Under the pieces are notes generated by a model, which searched no databases, was not told the DNA's origin, and saw only the letters and a program-made list of their open reading frames with translations. Both the position numbers and the translations under genes were made by a program. This document shows positions 26,573 to 34,904 of a stretch of DNA of 64,000 nucleotides, one piece after another. Each line of letters begins with the position of its first letter. Position 1 is the stretch's first letter. The stretch comes from Candidatus Thorarchaeota archaeon SMTZ1-45 (GTDB taxonomy: Archaea > Asgardarchaeota > Thorarchaeia > Thorarchaeales > Thorarchaeaceae): contig LRSL01000069.1 of the NCBI GenBank assembly GCA_001563335.1, positions 62,001-126,000 on the forward strand, written 5' to 3'.

Positions 26573-27789
26573 TATTTTCTCATAGCCTCCTTGGATGTAT
26601 CGAGCAATCCCGAGAGAAATTGTTCCAACATCTCAGCTGGAACCTCAGAGAACCCAATAAGAGTGGTCTGACCTCTCTGGCCTGTCCCGGATTTCTTCGT
26701 ATCTATGATACCATGTGAATGGAGATCTTGAACCCATTCCCAAATTTGGGTATGTGCCCGTGGTTCTTGGTAATATTCTTCACATATTGAACGATACATG
26801 TCTTCAACTTCACCAATTGTAACATACGCACCACGAATCTCTCTAAGTTGCCTTGCTGCGGCTAATAACAGAAGTTTATGTTGAATAGGTAGTGTAGCAA
26901 AAATTTCCTTTCTGAGCTCAGGATGAGTATCAGCTTTGGCACGACGTGCATAATCAGGTATTACAATATCTGTTTGGTCGCTATCAGCGCATTTACCTGC
27001 GCGCCATAGGAGCTCTATGGCATAGCGTGCATCACCGTGTTCAGAAGCAATATCACAGATGACTTGGATTGTTTCATCCATTACAGCTTTCTTCTCAAAG
27101 GCCATTTCTACACGATCTCGGAGTATATCATAAAGCGCATCACGATTATATCTTGAAAAACGAAGGATATTGCGCTGAAGTGTACTACGTGTGCTAGAAT
27201 CAAGAATATCATCATCAAGAGGGATTTTGCGACCAATTCCTATAATTGAGAGTCGCTGAGTCGCATTTAATCTGTCATCCATAAGACGTGTAAGATCATA
27301 TAAAATGTCAGCACCTCTTTGTCTGATGAAATAATCAAGTTCATCCAGAATTAGGAGAAGATAGCGGTCCTCTTCATCGAGAACTTCGACTAGCATTTGA
27401 AGCAGTTCATCAGGAGAATGTCCACGCCTAGGAAATTTTGGTTTAAACTCTCTCAGTACTCGAAGAAAGACCAAGTATGATGTCTTATTAACACGGCAAT
27501 TAATGTGAATGTTATGAAGTCTGATATTCCTTCTTTTTGCAGCTTGAATCATCTGTTCAGAGAATCTTTTAGCTACAGCTGTCTTTCCTGTACCTACTGG
27601 TCCTTCAATGATGAATCTATTACTCGTGCGACCTGGTGAACTGATTAGAGTCTTGAAACTTTGAACAAGTGTCCGAATTTCTGATTGACGATGAGGAAGG
27701 CTTTCTGGTACATAATCAATTGATAAGAACTGTTCTGATTTGAATACGCTACGTCTACTGAGTTCATCTTCAACATAATCATGAGGCAT
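26572..27789 (-). CDS. cdc6: Orc1/Cdc6 origin-recognition ATPase
   Basis: A 405-residue archaeal Orc1/Cdc6. Walker A 'IEGPVGTGKTAVAKRFSEQM' (about residue 64), Walker B 'RYLLLILDELDYFIRQ', sensor 1 'SIIGIGRKIP', sensor 2 region 'EHGDARYAIELLWRAGKCA', and a C-terminal winged helix after about 290. It should bind ORB repeats at replication origins and recruit MCM. ORB-like elements are visible 24 kb away at 50.96 and 51.11 kb, but none was seen next to this gene. It leads a two-gene operon with a small HTH protein. Confidence 0.95.
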   Translation of the reverse strand: MPHDYVEDELSRRSVFKSEQFLSIDYVPESLPHRQSEIRTLVQSFKTLISSPGRTSNRFIIEGPVGTGKTAVAKRFSEQMIQAAKRRNIRLHNIHINCRVNKTSYLVFLRVLREFKPKFPRRGHSPDELLQMLVEVLDEEDRYLLLILDELDYFIRQRGADILYDLTRLMDDRLNATQRLSIIGIGRKIPLDDDILDSSTRSTLQRNILRFSRYNRDALYDILRDRVEMAFEKKAVMDETIQVICDIASEHGDARYAIELLWRAGKCADSDQTDIVIPDYARRAKADTHPELRKEIFATLPIQHKLLLLAAARQLREIRGAYVTIGEVEDMYRSICEEYYQEPRAHTQIWEWVQDLHSHGIIDTKKSGTGQRGQTTLIGFSEVPAEMLEQFLSGLLDTSKEAMRK

Positions 27790-27881
27790 AACAGTCTAAA
27801 CGCCACTCTATTGATACACCTTAAAAGCGTTTGTAGAGCGTACGATTAAATGTATAGTAAAGGGGGAGGTTGCCGAAAGTA

Positions 27882-27958
27882 ATGGCGAGCTCCTAACTCA
27901 AGATCCATATCATTGTCATTTCTGACTCATAGGGGTCATAGCAATCATCGCTCGCCAT
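27882..27958. repeat. Inverted repeat in the trailer of the broken tRNA-Gly
   Basis: ATGGCGAGC at 27882-27890 and GCTCGCCAT at 27950-27958 form a perfect nine-base-pair stem around a 59-base loop. It begins two bases after the point where the tRNA-Gly T loop ends. It could be an intron hairpin, a split-tRNA trailer or the terminal stem of another small RNA. The remaining spacer to orc1 holds no gene I can see. Confidence 0.6.
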
Positions 27959-27961
27959 GGA

Positions 27962-28021
27962 TTTGAACCCGGCTTGGAAGCTTGGGAGGCTTCCGTCCTA
28001 ACCAGACTAGACCACGGTCGC
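27962..28021 (-). tRNA. tRNA-Gly(CCC), 5' portion only; 3' end not found
   Basis: From 28021 downward: acceptor GCGACCG, D arm GTCT-AGTCTGGTTA-GGAC, anticodon arm GAAGC-CTCCCAA-GCTTC (anticodon CCC), variable CAAG, T-stem 5' strand CCGGG and T loop TTCAAA. All are canonical up to position 59/60. Instead of the expected CCCGG then CGGTCGC, the sequence continues TCCATGGCGAGC. No match to the missing 3' exon was found in the following 170 bases. It could be a split tRNA, a gene with a distant 3' exon, or a pseudogene. Confidence 0.7.
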
Positions 28022-28123
28022 TTTGTGACTCACGAAATTAAATTTGATAAAAGAATATCGGAATTCTAATAGCTGTAAGAGTATACTTATCTTGAGTATA
28101 TTATTGAACGCTGATTGGGAATT

Positions 28124-29254
28124 ATGTCTATGTCCAACAGTAATGAAGAAGTTGAATTTTGGCAGGGGAATCAGGCTTGCGCAGAAGCTGCGATTTCTGC
28201 AGGTTGTAGGTTTTTTGCTGGATATCCTATAACACCTGCTTCTGAAATTGCTGAAATCATGTCAATTAAACTTCCGAAGATTGGAGGAGTATATCTTCAA
28301 ATGGAAGATGAGATTGCTGCGATTTCTGCAGTTATTGGTAGCTCATGGGGTGGTGTGTTATCAATGACTGCAACTTCAGGTCCTGGGTTTAGTCTAATGC
28401 AAGAAGGTATAGGATATGCCATTATGACAGAAACCCCTTGTGTTATAGTGGATGTTCAGAGAGCTGGTCCTAGTACAGGTCAAGCTACAAAAGCAGCACA
28501 AGGAGACTTTATGCAATCTCGATGGGGCACACATGGCGATTACGAAAGTATTGTACTTGCTCCTAATTCTGCACGAGAAACTTACGAACTCACATTAAAC
28601 TCGTTTAAACTATCTGAAAGATTACGGCATCCTGTAATTCTTTTATCAGACGAGATTGTGGCGCATTCGCGAGAAAGAGTTGTAATTGACAAGAGTGAGG
28701 ATAGTACGGTAAGAAGACGATATTCAAAGAGAGGAGATTTACCCTACGGAGTGGTTGATAGTGAGGGACATGCACTCATGCCAAGATTTGGTGATGGACA
28801 TGATTTACTCATAACTGGGTCTACTCATAATGAAAAGGGGTTACGAAAAACAGCAGACCCGGAGGTGCATGATAGATTAGTTCGCAGATTATCAACAAAG
28901 ATTCAGAACGCTCGTGGTTTATTGGAGGATTATCAAATTACAGGTCCTGCCAGAGCTAAATGGGGTGTTGTTTCATTTGGCTCTACATCTAGGGCAGTGA
29001 ATGAACTGATGGCAAATAACTCAGAGCCTACACTTCGATCTTTTCGACTTAGGACTTTGTGGCCCTTTCCGGACGATGCGATAAGAGAATTCGCCAAATC
29101 TGTTGATAAGCTAATGGTTCCAGAGCTGAGTCTTGGTCAATTATCAAGAGAAGTAGATCGGGTTGTGAAGGGAATGGTAGATGTTGTTCCATTGTACAAG
29201 ATTGGTGGAGGACTCATGATTGAACCAGATGAGATTCTTTCAGTGATATCATAG
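28124..29254 (+). CDS. korA: 2-oxoacid:ferredoxin oxidoreductase alpha subunit (KorA-like)
   Basis: About 376 residues of a pyruvate/2-oxoglutarate ferredoxin oxidoreductase alpha subunit. 'GNQACAEAAISAGCRFFAGY' and 'PITPASEIAEIM' mark the family; 'TATSGPGFSLMQEGIGYA' and 'DVQRAGPSTGQATKAAQGD' are conserved core motifs, the latter typical of the 2-oxoglutarate type. It needs a beta subunit for TPP and iron-sulfur binding, which is not adjacent here. The frame is open from TTG 28115; ATG 28124 is preferred. Its 3' end overlaps an antisense surface-protein gene by 118 bases. Confidence 0.88.
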   Translation: MSMSNSNEEVEFWQGNQACAEAAISAGCRFFAGYPITPASEIAEIMSIKLPKIGGVYLQMEDEIAAISAVIGSSWGGVLSMTATSGPGFSLMQEGIGYAIMTETPCVIVDVQRAGPSTGQATKAAQGDFMQSRWGTHGDYESIVLAPNSARETYELTLNSFKLSERLRHPVILLSDEIVAHSRERVVIDKSEDSTVRRRYSKRGDLPYGVVDSEGHALMPRFGDGHDLLITGSTHNEKGLRKTADPEVHDRLVRRLSTKIQNARGLLEDYQITGPARAKWGVVSFGSTSRAVNELMANNSEPTLRSFRLRTLWPFPDDAIREFAKSVDKLMVPELSLGQLSREVDRVVKGMVDVVPLYKIGGGLMIEPDEILSVIS

Positions 29255-30948
29255 TCTTGACTTTCTTCATTGATCGAGCATTTTGTAAATGAGTTGTTAT
29301 CACTTGTCGTAATCACGATTGTGATATTTGTGCGCATCCAGACTCTGATAGATATTGAAATATTAATGGTATTGAAAAATTGACTACTGATTATGAAAGT
29401 GATATTATGAAGACCTGGTGATATCCAAGGGGGAAGCAAAATCGCTTGAGGCGTACTTGAATTAATAATGTCAGTTATTGTAAAGGGGATAGATAAATTA
29501 TCACAGAATATTGTTACATTAGCCAAATATACTGTTTGATTATTATCATCCAAAAGTCCTAGATTGAATTCTAAAGTTTCGTCATAAAATGCGATTTCGT
29601 CTGATACGTTTGCAGTCATTGTTCCAGTAACAAGAATATTGATTTCAGGACTCACTACAAACTGATAGTATTCATTCAAATGAGATATGTATACAGTATG
29701 ATGTCCAACTGAAATACTGTGCCAGATTGGAATTGTGACAAAGCTGGGTACATTAGGTTGAACATCAAATCTTTGTTCAAATTGTAGTGATTCAGCAATG
29801 AATTGAAGTTCTATTGATTGGTTCCATTCAAGATATTGTTTAATTAGAAACTCTATCGTAATGTTCTGGCTTCTTATGACATTCCAATATGGCTGGATTG
29901 ATGAGAATTGTATTTGATTAGGTAGAACATCTATCACAGTTGTTGTATTTGCAGTTTGAAATTGAGAATTCATTGCTGTGAAATTAATATGATAAAGTCC
30001 TGGGCAGGTATTGAAAGGGATTGTACTTGAATATAGACCACTTCCTAGATTTGTCATTATTCCAGAACCGAATGTTGCAATCCATTGAATTGTACTATCA
30101 TTTATAGCTCTAGATTCTAGATCAGTATGTTCTACTATAATTTCAGCCTGTTCGAAATGTTCTCCGTCAGGTGATTGACAATATACCGAAGCTGGTGACG
30201 AAATTATTGTTAGATTAGATATTGAAGGAAGAACTGTGACTTGAAATAAGTCTGAAAAAGGAAGAAAGTCCTCAGTTCCGTAGCTGGAAACTGTTAGATT
30301 GTATAAACCAGGAGATCCTAGTGACTCACTCCAATTAAGTTGCAATATTCCTTCTGAGGTTGTGGTTGTGTTCTTTTGAAAAACAGTTTGAGAGTTTGAA
30401 TTCTTTACATGTAAGGTGACGGGTTCATTCGCGTAGAATATATTATTGCTGTATATACTTGTTATCTGTAGTGAGAGTGAAGTGTTCAGTCCATATTGAA
30501 CTGATAGGGGTGATAGTGGAATCGTGGTCAGATGACCTCTATTGATTATGATTTCGATATTATCACCAGCACTTTGATATACTGTGTCAAAGATTTCTAC
30601 AGAAAATAGAACAAAGGCCTGTACTCCAGTTTCGTTAGGAGAAGTATAATCTGGCATAATAGTATATGATGAATTTAGGTAACGGACTGTAGGAGATGGA
30701 GGAATGAAATACTCATCTGCAAAGGATGGTCCAGTATCAGTCACTATAGCAAATGAAGCATAGCACCATCCTTCATCGCTGAAATCAGCGGTAAGTTTTG
30801 CAACCATGTCAATTGTTTCTCCGACCTCGTAGACCAATTTATCTGTTTCAAAATATTGGAAATCAAAATAAAAAGCTGAAACTGGAATAGTAAAGCAAGT
30901 AAAAAAGAGGATAGAAATCGTGAGAAGTGCTGTTGGTTTTCGTGTCAT
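29137..30948 (-). CDS. Exported Ig-like repeat protein without C-terminal anchor
   Basis: About 600 residues. The start MTRKPTALLTISILFFTCFT (ATG 30948) is a signal peptide or signal anchor. It is followed by repeated beta-sandwich-like segments of about 90-110 residues, rich in Asn-x-Ser/Thr sites that may be glycosylated ('NETGVQAFVLFSVE', 'LGSPGLYNLTVSS', 'PGLYHINFTAMNSQ', 'PGLHNITFIISSQF'). The last 40 residues are antisense to korA and no closing membrane helix exists, in contrast to its sibling at 34905-36881. Likely a cell-surface or secreted protein, possibly truncated. The frame also extends upstream to 30996. Confidence 0.7.
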   Translation of the reverse strand: MTRKPTALLTISILFFTCFTIPVSAFYFDFQYFETDKLVYEVGETIDMVAKLTADFSDEGWCYASFAIVTDTGPSFADEYFIPPSPTVRYLNSSYTIMPDYTSPNETGVQAFVLFSVEIFDTVYQSAGDNIEIIINRGHLTTIPLSPLSVQYGLNTSLSLQITSIYSNNIFYANEPVTLHVKNSNSQTVFQKNTTTTSEGILQLNWSESLGSPGLYNLTVSSYGTEDFLPFSDLFQVTVLPSISNLTIISSPASVYCQSPDGEHFEQAEIIVEHTDLESRAINDSTIQWIATFGSGIMTNLGSGLYSSTIPFNTCPGLYHINFTAMNSQFQTANTTTVIDVLPNQIQFSSIQPYWNVIRSQNITIEFLIKQYLEWNQSIELQFIAESLQFEQRFDVQPNVPSFVTIPIWHSISVGHHTVYISHLNEYYQFVVSPEINILVTGTMTANVSDEIAFYDETLEFNLGLLDDNNQTVYLANVTIFCDNLSIPFTITDIINSSTPQAILLPPWISPGLHNITFIISSQFFNTINISISIRVWMRTNITIVITTSDNNSFTKCSINEESQDYDITERISSGSIMSPPPILYNGTTSTIPFTTRSTSLDN

Positions 30949-31070
30949 CCAATTACACCGAAAGAGTGTCATTATCTTTCTTAAAAAACAGCACATGGAT
31001 TCAACGGTAGGTTTAATTCACAATGGCATGCCGTCAATTGTAGGTTTTAGTGGATAAAGGTGTATCATCC

Positions 31071-31436
31071 ATGGCGATTACGCTCAGGACTGCTGTCATA
31101 GATTCTGTTGAGGAAACTGAAACTAGAAGATTAAAACTGCTAAAGGTGTCTTCGAAAAGTGATGGTGCGATGCTCACATTGGAACTACCTGATGCACTAT
31201 CAGACACACTAAACACAAGTGATTCAATCACAGTTGTTATTGATTCCAAACCTATTACGAAAGGTGAACAAGCAAAACTCTACATTGAAGGTAGTGTTTT
31301 CAAGAAATCAGAGAAAAATGGTCTAGAAGTCGTTGGATCAGTAGGTGGATTACGATTAGTCTTTTCACTTACAAAATCTACTCCAAGCCAAAGCAATGTT
31401 TTCAGCTCAGAGAAGTTCTTCCTTGCAATAATGTAG
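31071..31436 (+). CDS. rpoG: RNA polymerase subunit G (Rpo8/RpoG, Rpb8-like)
   Basis: A 121-residue protein resembling RpoG/Rpb8. The pattern 'RLKLLKVSSKSDGAMLTLEL', an acidic 'DALSDTLNTSDSITVVIDS', 'YIEGSVFKK', the 'GSVGGLRLVFSL' strand (compare the 'SYGGLLM' of Rpb8) and the closing 'VFSSEKFFLAI' fit that fold. RpoG is found in Thermoproteota, Korarchaeota and Asgard archaea but is absent from most Euryarchaeota. AAAGGTG before ATG 31071 decides the start; an in-frame GTG exists at 31050. The general transcription factor gene tfb follows, which supports the assignment. Confidence 0.68.
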   Translation: MAITLRTAVIDSVEETETRRLKLLKVSSKSDGAMLTLELPDALSDTLNTSDSITVVIDSKPITKGEQAKLYIEGSVFKKSEKNGLEVVGSVGGLRLVFSLTKSTPSQSNVFSSEKFFLAIM

Positions 31437-31609
31437 AACCTTAGTCAAGGAGCCTATACTTGATTACTTTCGGCCATCTCTCTTTCTGACCGGACTGTCA
31501 AAGACTGTTTAATGTCAGGCACAGTTTGCTTGGATAGACAAGTGTTCTCTGGGAGTATATGTTTAGTATCTGAAACCTAGTTAGGAGTAATTGTGCACAC
31601 TCTCAATGG

Positions 31610-32653
31610 GTGTGGTTTTTGACTGATGGAACATGTGAATCTCGTTTAACAGATTCGAAATCTTGTCCTGATTGTAGTGGTTTTCTAGTCACTAGTCATG
31701 GACATATAGTGTGTGCTGAATGTGGTTTAGTACTCTCAAGAGAGTATGTTTTACCTACATACCAGATGGGAGAAAGACCTAGTAGTGACACTCCTGATGC
31801 AAGTATGTATGTATCCTTGGGAAATCGAATGCATATTGTAGATGGTCTTGGTAGTTACATAGGCTTTCACAAAGACAAGTATTTTCAAGACGCTCAAGGA
31901 CAGGCATTGTCTGGAAGAATGCAAAAGAAGTTCAAGCGTTTGAAAACGATATATAGTACTAGAATAAGAATTGGTAAAAATGAGGCAAAGTATAGAGCTT
32001 TGCGAACCCTCAATCATGTATCGAAACTTCTTATGATTAATGAGCAAGTTCGTGATCGAACTGCATATCTATACAAGAAAGTAGTGAACGAAACCTCAGG
32101 GAATGTTAGTAATAACATTCTATTGGTAGCAGTCTGTCTTCTTATGGCTGTAAGGGAGTTTAAAGATGAAGCTCCAATAACACTTGATGAGATTGCTGAT
32201 GTATTTGAAAAATGTGGGCACCGAGTCAATGTAAGAGCAATTGTACGGGAAGCCCTTAGGCTCAAATCACTTACAGGTTACTCGCCTGAAATACGGAAGC
32301 CAGAAGACTATGTTCCGAGGGTTATTTCTATGTTGATGAATAATCCAAAAGTGGTCAATAAGGTCCAATCAAGAGGTTGGAAGATAAAGGACTATGAGAA
32401 TGCTCTCAGAAACAAAATACTAGACGTTCTCAAGATAATTCCTTCTTCAAAGCGAGGCGGAAGAAACCCCTTCATATTTACGGTTTCAGCAGCCTATGCT
32501 AGCGATCGGTTGATCGCTGTGGAGTATGGAAAACGAGCAGTTCTAACTCAGAAGCTTGCCTCGACTGCAACAGAGGTGGCTGAGTACAGTATTAGAGACC
32601 ATTTTGGTATGATGAAAAGAGTCATCGAGTTGTCGCATGCAAGTATCCATTGA
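31610..32653 (+). CDS. tfb: Transcription initiation factor TFB (TFIIB homologue)
   Basis: A 347-residue TFB. The N-terminal zinc ribbon 'SCPDCSGFLVTSHGHIVCAE' with CxxC...CxxC is followed by a B-reader/linker region. Two cyclin-like repeats follow ('RALRTLNHVSKLLMINEQVR...' and the second from about residue 215, 'PEDYVPRVISMLMNNPKVV'). TFB recruits RNA polymerase to TBP-bound promoters. The GTG at 31610 is preceded by 'aatggg'. The repeats look more diverged than in a housekeeping TFB, so this could be an alternative TFB paralogue. Confidence 0.87.
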   Translation: MWFLTDGTCESRLTDSKSCPDCSGFLVTSHGHIVCAECGLVLSREYVLPTYQMGERPSSDTPDASMYVSLGNRMHIVDGLGSYIGFHKDKYFQDAQGQALSGRMQKKFKRLKTIYSTRIRIGKNEAKYRALRTLNHVSKLLMINEQVRDRTAYLYKKVVNETSGNVSNNILLVAVCLLMAVREFKDEAPITLDEIADVFEKCGHRVNVRAIVREALRLKSLTGYSPEIRKPEDYVPRVISMLMNNPKVVNKVQSRGWKIKDYENALRNKILDVLKIIPSSKRGGRNPFIFTVSAAYASDRLIAVEYGKRAVLTQKLASTATEVAEYSIRDHFGMMKRVIELSHASIH

Positions 32654-32726
32654 TTAAATCTGCTAATCTAGGAGATTATTTGGAATTCTCTGTATAGATG
32701 ATTGTAACTATTAGGTGGATGATTAG

Positions 32727-34421
32727 TTGAGCTCAAACATCCAAGTGATTCATTGCCTGAACAGACGTTGTGAAACATGTCCCGAAAAAAGTGATTATGG
32801 CTGTTTGAAGCTTAGGAATATCAAAGAATCAGGAGGCAAAAAATCACAGGTAATGTTGGCTGAGGCTAAAAGAGGCTTAATTCATTTCTGTAAGTTATCT
32901 GAATTAAAAGAAACAGAACCTCCTTGGAGAAGTGAAGATTGGGAAACCGTTTTCATAGGTGTAAACAATCATCTGTTTGAGGTTTTAGAAGAAGTAATTT
33001 CAATATACACAGTTGGAGCTTATCTTTCTATATTTAAACGAGGTGAGTATAATCAAACGGAGTTCATTACAGTTCCACTGGTTAAAACCTCTCTGGAACA
33101 TTCTCTTATTGTAGATCTGAGTCATACATCAATTCCGATTGGAGATGGAATGTCTTCCTTTAGAGAGGGTATTACTCAAAAACTGAAACAGAGTACTGAA
33201 GATATTTCAAAATACATTATGAATCTAATACCTGAGATTAATTTTGTTAGAAGATTAGCACTTTCTGAAATTATTGCTCATCGTCGAAGCGTTCTTGGAC
33301 CAATAATACCAATCATTCTTGATGATTTGGTGGAGGAGATTTTTTTTGATAGTCCTGAAACTACAATATATTTTGACCATCAAAAATATGGTAGGTGTAT
33401 TACCAATATTACTTTTCAAGAACAGGAGATATCAAGGATTATCACGCTAATCCGTGCTGAGAGTAATCTTCACCTCGATAGAAGTAATCCTTCTCTAAAA
33501 ACTGATTTACAGATTTATAATGCCTCAATGCGTTTTTCTATGAGTGTGCCTCCACTTAGTCCTGATGGATTGCACCTTGAGATTCGTAGAGCCAAAAATA
33601 GTGCATTTTCGGTTCATGATTTGATTGAAAATGAAACGATGTCTCCAGAAGTTGCTGCGATTTTGCTTTTTGCTGTTTCATGTCGATTTAATATCACAAT
33701 AACAGGAGGTCCTGGAGCTGGAAAGACAACTCTTTTGAATGCATTGGATATGACAACTCCAAAGTGGTGGAGAAAAATTTACATTGAAGATGCTATTGAG
33801 AGCAGAAAACAAAAGGATACTCATCAGATTCGATTTAGAGTAAATCCTATTGATGAGCAATCGACGAAATTTAGTAAGAGTGATGAAATAGTAAAATGTC
33901 TTCATAGGTCACCAGATTATCTTATTCTTGGAGAAATCCAGACAGCAGAGCATAGCAAAGCTCTATTTCAGGCAATAACTGCAGGTCTTCGTACTATCCA
34001 AACCTGTCACGGTGAGTCTGCTTCAGGTCTTGTTTCTAGATGGAAACTCGGGCATGAAGTCCAAAATGATAATCTTGCGTTAATGGATATAATAGTCACA
34101 CTTGAAAGGCCAACACCGGGTAAGTCAAAACGTAGAGTAAGTGAAATTGTAGAAATAAAAAGAAGAGTAGTAAATGGCATATTGGAATTTTCTGGTTTGA
34201 ATAAAGTATATGATTATAATCAAGGAGTCAAAGATAACTGGTTTCATGATGGAGCATTTATGACCCGTGCAAGGGATCTCGGATTTGAGAGTCATATTCC
34301 AGCCTTGAATACGTTGATTGATATAATTCGTGATAATGAGTACCCTTCTAATCTTGAGATGCTGAGTGAAGAAATGTGGTCCTATGGACATCCCATGAGA
34401 TTTGCTGAACGTGAAATATGA
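32727..34421 (+). CDS. Type II/IV secretion system ATPase (GspE/TadA/PilT family)
   Basis: A 564-residue secretion ATPase. The N-terminus has four cysteines spaced C-x4-C-x2-C-x7-C (residues 10-26), probably binding a metal. The C-terminal RecA-like core has 'LHLEIRRAKNSAFSVHDLIE', Walker A 'TGGPGAGKTTLLNALD' (about residue 328), an Asp/Glu box 'IYIEDAIESR', Walker B 'PDYLILGEIQTAEH' and a His box 'TIQTCHGES'. Such ATPases power type IV pili, archaella and related secretion. A pilin-like gene starts three bases after it; the membrane platform gene is not adjacent. TTG start. Confidence 0.88.
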   Translation: MSSNIQVIHCLNRRCETCPEKSDYGCLKLRNIKESGGKKSQVMLAEAKRGLIHFCKLSELKETEPPWRSEDWETVFIGVNNHLFEVLEEVISIYTVGAYLSIFKRGEYNQTEFITVPLVKTSLEHSLIVDLSHTSIPIGDGMSSFREGITQKLKQSTEDISKYIMNLIPEINFVRRLALSEIIAHRRSVLGPIIPIILDDLVEEIFFDSPETTIYFDHQKYGRCITNITFQEQEISRIITLIRAESNLHLDRSNPSLKTDLQIYNASMRFSMSVPPLSPDGLHLEIRRAKNSAFSVHDLIENETMSPEVAAILLFAVSCRFNITITGGPGAGKTTLLNALDMTTPKWWRKIYIEDAIESRKQKDTHQIRFRVNPIDEQSTKFSKSDEIVKCLHRSPDYLILGEIQTAEHSKALFQAITAGLRTIQTCHGESASGLVSRWKLGHEVQNDNLALMDIIVTLERPTPGKSKRRVSEIVEIKRRVVNGILEFSGLNKVYDYNQGVKDNWFHDGAFMTRARDLGFESHIPALNTLIDIIRDNEYPSNLEMLSEEMWSYGHPMRFAEREI

Positions 34422-34424
34422 GAG

Positions 34425-34700
34425 ATGAATGTGGCTCTTTTTGAGGACCTTATAAGGAATAGACTATACTTGAGTTTAAGGTGGAATTCTTTGGTAAAGG
34501 ATGATAGTCTTCTTCGTAATGAGAAGGGAGGACCATTGGTTGAGGAGAGTCTACTTCTTGGTCTTGCAGTCGTTACGGTTTCCATTGTAATAGCAGTCAT
34601 CCTTCAGGCTACAGGTTGGGCACAAGATGTTGTTGAAGGATTATTGCAGCTTTTACAGGATAGCTGGAGTAGTCTGACTCAATTATTTGGTACACCATAG
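34425..34700 (+). CDS. Type IV pilin-like small protein
   Basis: A 91-residue protein. After a polar, charged leader of about 37 residues comes 'EKGGPLVEESLLLGLAVVTV', which fits a class III/type IV prepilin cleavage site (G before PLVEE, with glutamate at +5) followed by a hydrophobic helix of about 22 residues and an amphipathic tail ('VVEGLLQLLQDSWSSLTQLF'). It begins three bases after the stop of the secretion ATPase, so co-translation is likely. It may be a Flp/Tad-like pilin subunit. No homologue is recognised; confidence rests on motif plus context. Confidence 0.62.
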   Translation: MNVALFEDLIRNRLYLSLRWNSLVKDDSLLRNEKGGPLVEESLLLGLAVVTVSIVIAVILQATGWAQDVVEGLLQLLQDSWSSLTQLFGTP

Positions 34701-34785
34701 TGGCTGATCTGTCTTTGTGGGGAAAGGCTTATTTGTGGAGTTCAAAACGAGCCCCATCGCGCTCCGGACTGGCAGTTCATTAATG

Positions 34786-34894
34786 GCTCCGGTAGAACAT
34801 TGTAGACTACCTACAATGATACCGATTGTAGTCCGGCCCAGCATGGGGGACTCTCGATCCCCCGACCCGGGTTCAAATCCCGGCCGGAGCACCA
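34786..34894 (+). tRNA. tRNA-Glu(CTC) with a D-arm intron, CCA encoded
   Basis: Acceptor GCTCCGG (34786-34792) pairs with CCGGAGC, followed by A73 and an encoded CCA (34892-34894). The anticodon stem is GGGGA/TCCCC with loop CT-CTC-GA, giving anticodon CTC for glutamate. T arm CCGGG-TTCAAAT-CCCGG is perfect. The D arm becomes normal (TAGTGTAGTCCGGCCCAGCAT) only after removing a 31-base insert. A second copy of GCTCCGG lies 25 bases upstream at 34761-34767. Confidence 0.92.
34796..34826 (+). other. tRNA-Glu intron in the D arm (about position 10/11)
   Basis: A 31-base insert after G10 containing an eight-base-pair hairpin CATTGTAG/CTACAATG with loop ACTAC. Its removal joins TAG to TGTAG and restores the D stem of archaeal tRNA-Glu. 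D-arm introns are non-canonical. Boundaries could shift by one or two bases. Confidence 0.78.
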
Positions 34895-34904
34895 TGTTTC
34901 AATT

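Noticed and set aside
27861-27905. tRNA-Leu-like 5' half (GGTTGCCGAA...TCAAGATCC) on the plus strand
   Set aside because: The D loop lacks the GG pair, the anticodon stem does not form, and no T arm or matching 3' acceptor follows.
27882-27958. Inverted repeat read as a box C/D guide RNA
   Set aside because: ATGATTG and AATGATA on the minus strand resemble C boxes, but no CTGA D box sits next to the closing stem, so the pattern is incomplete.
31437-31609. Spacer between rpoG and tfb as an RNA gene
   Set aside because: Some short inverted repeats are present, but no extended stem or known motif is convincing; it is more likely a leader and promoter region.
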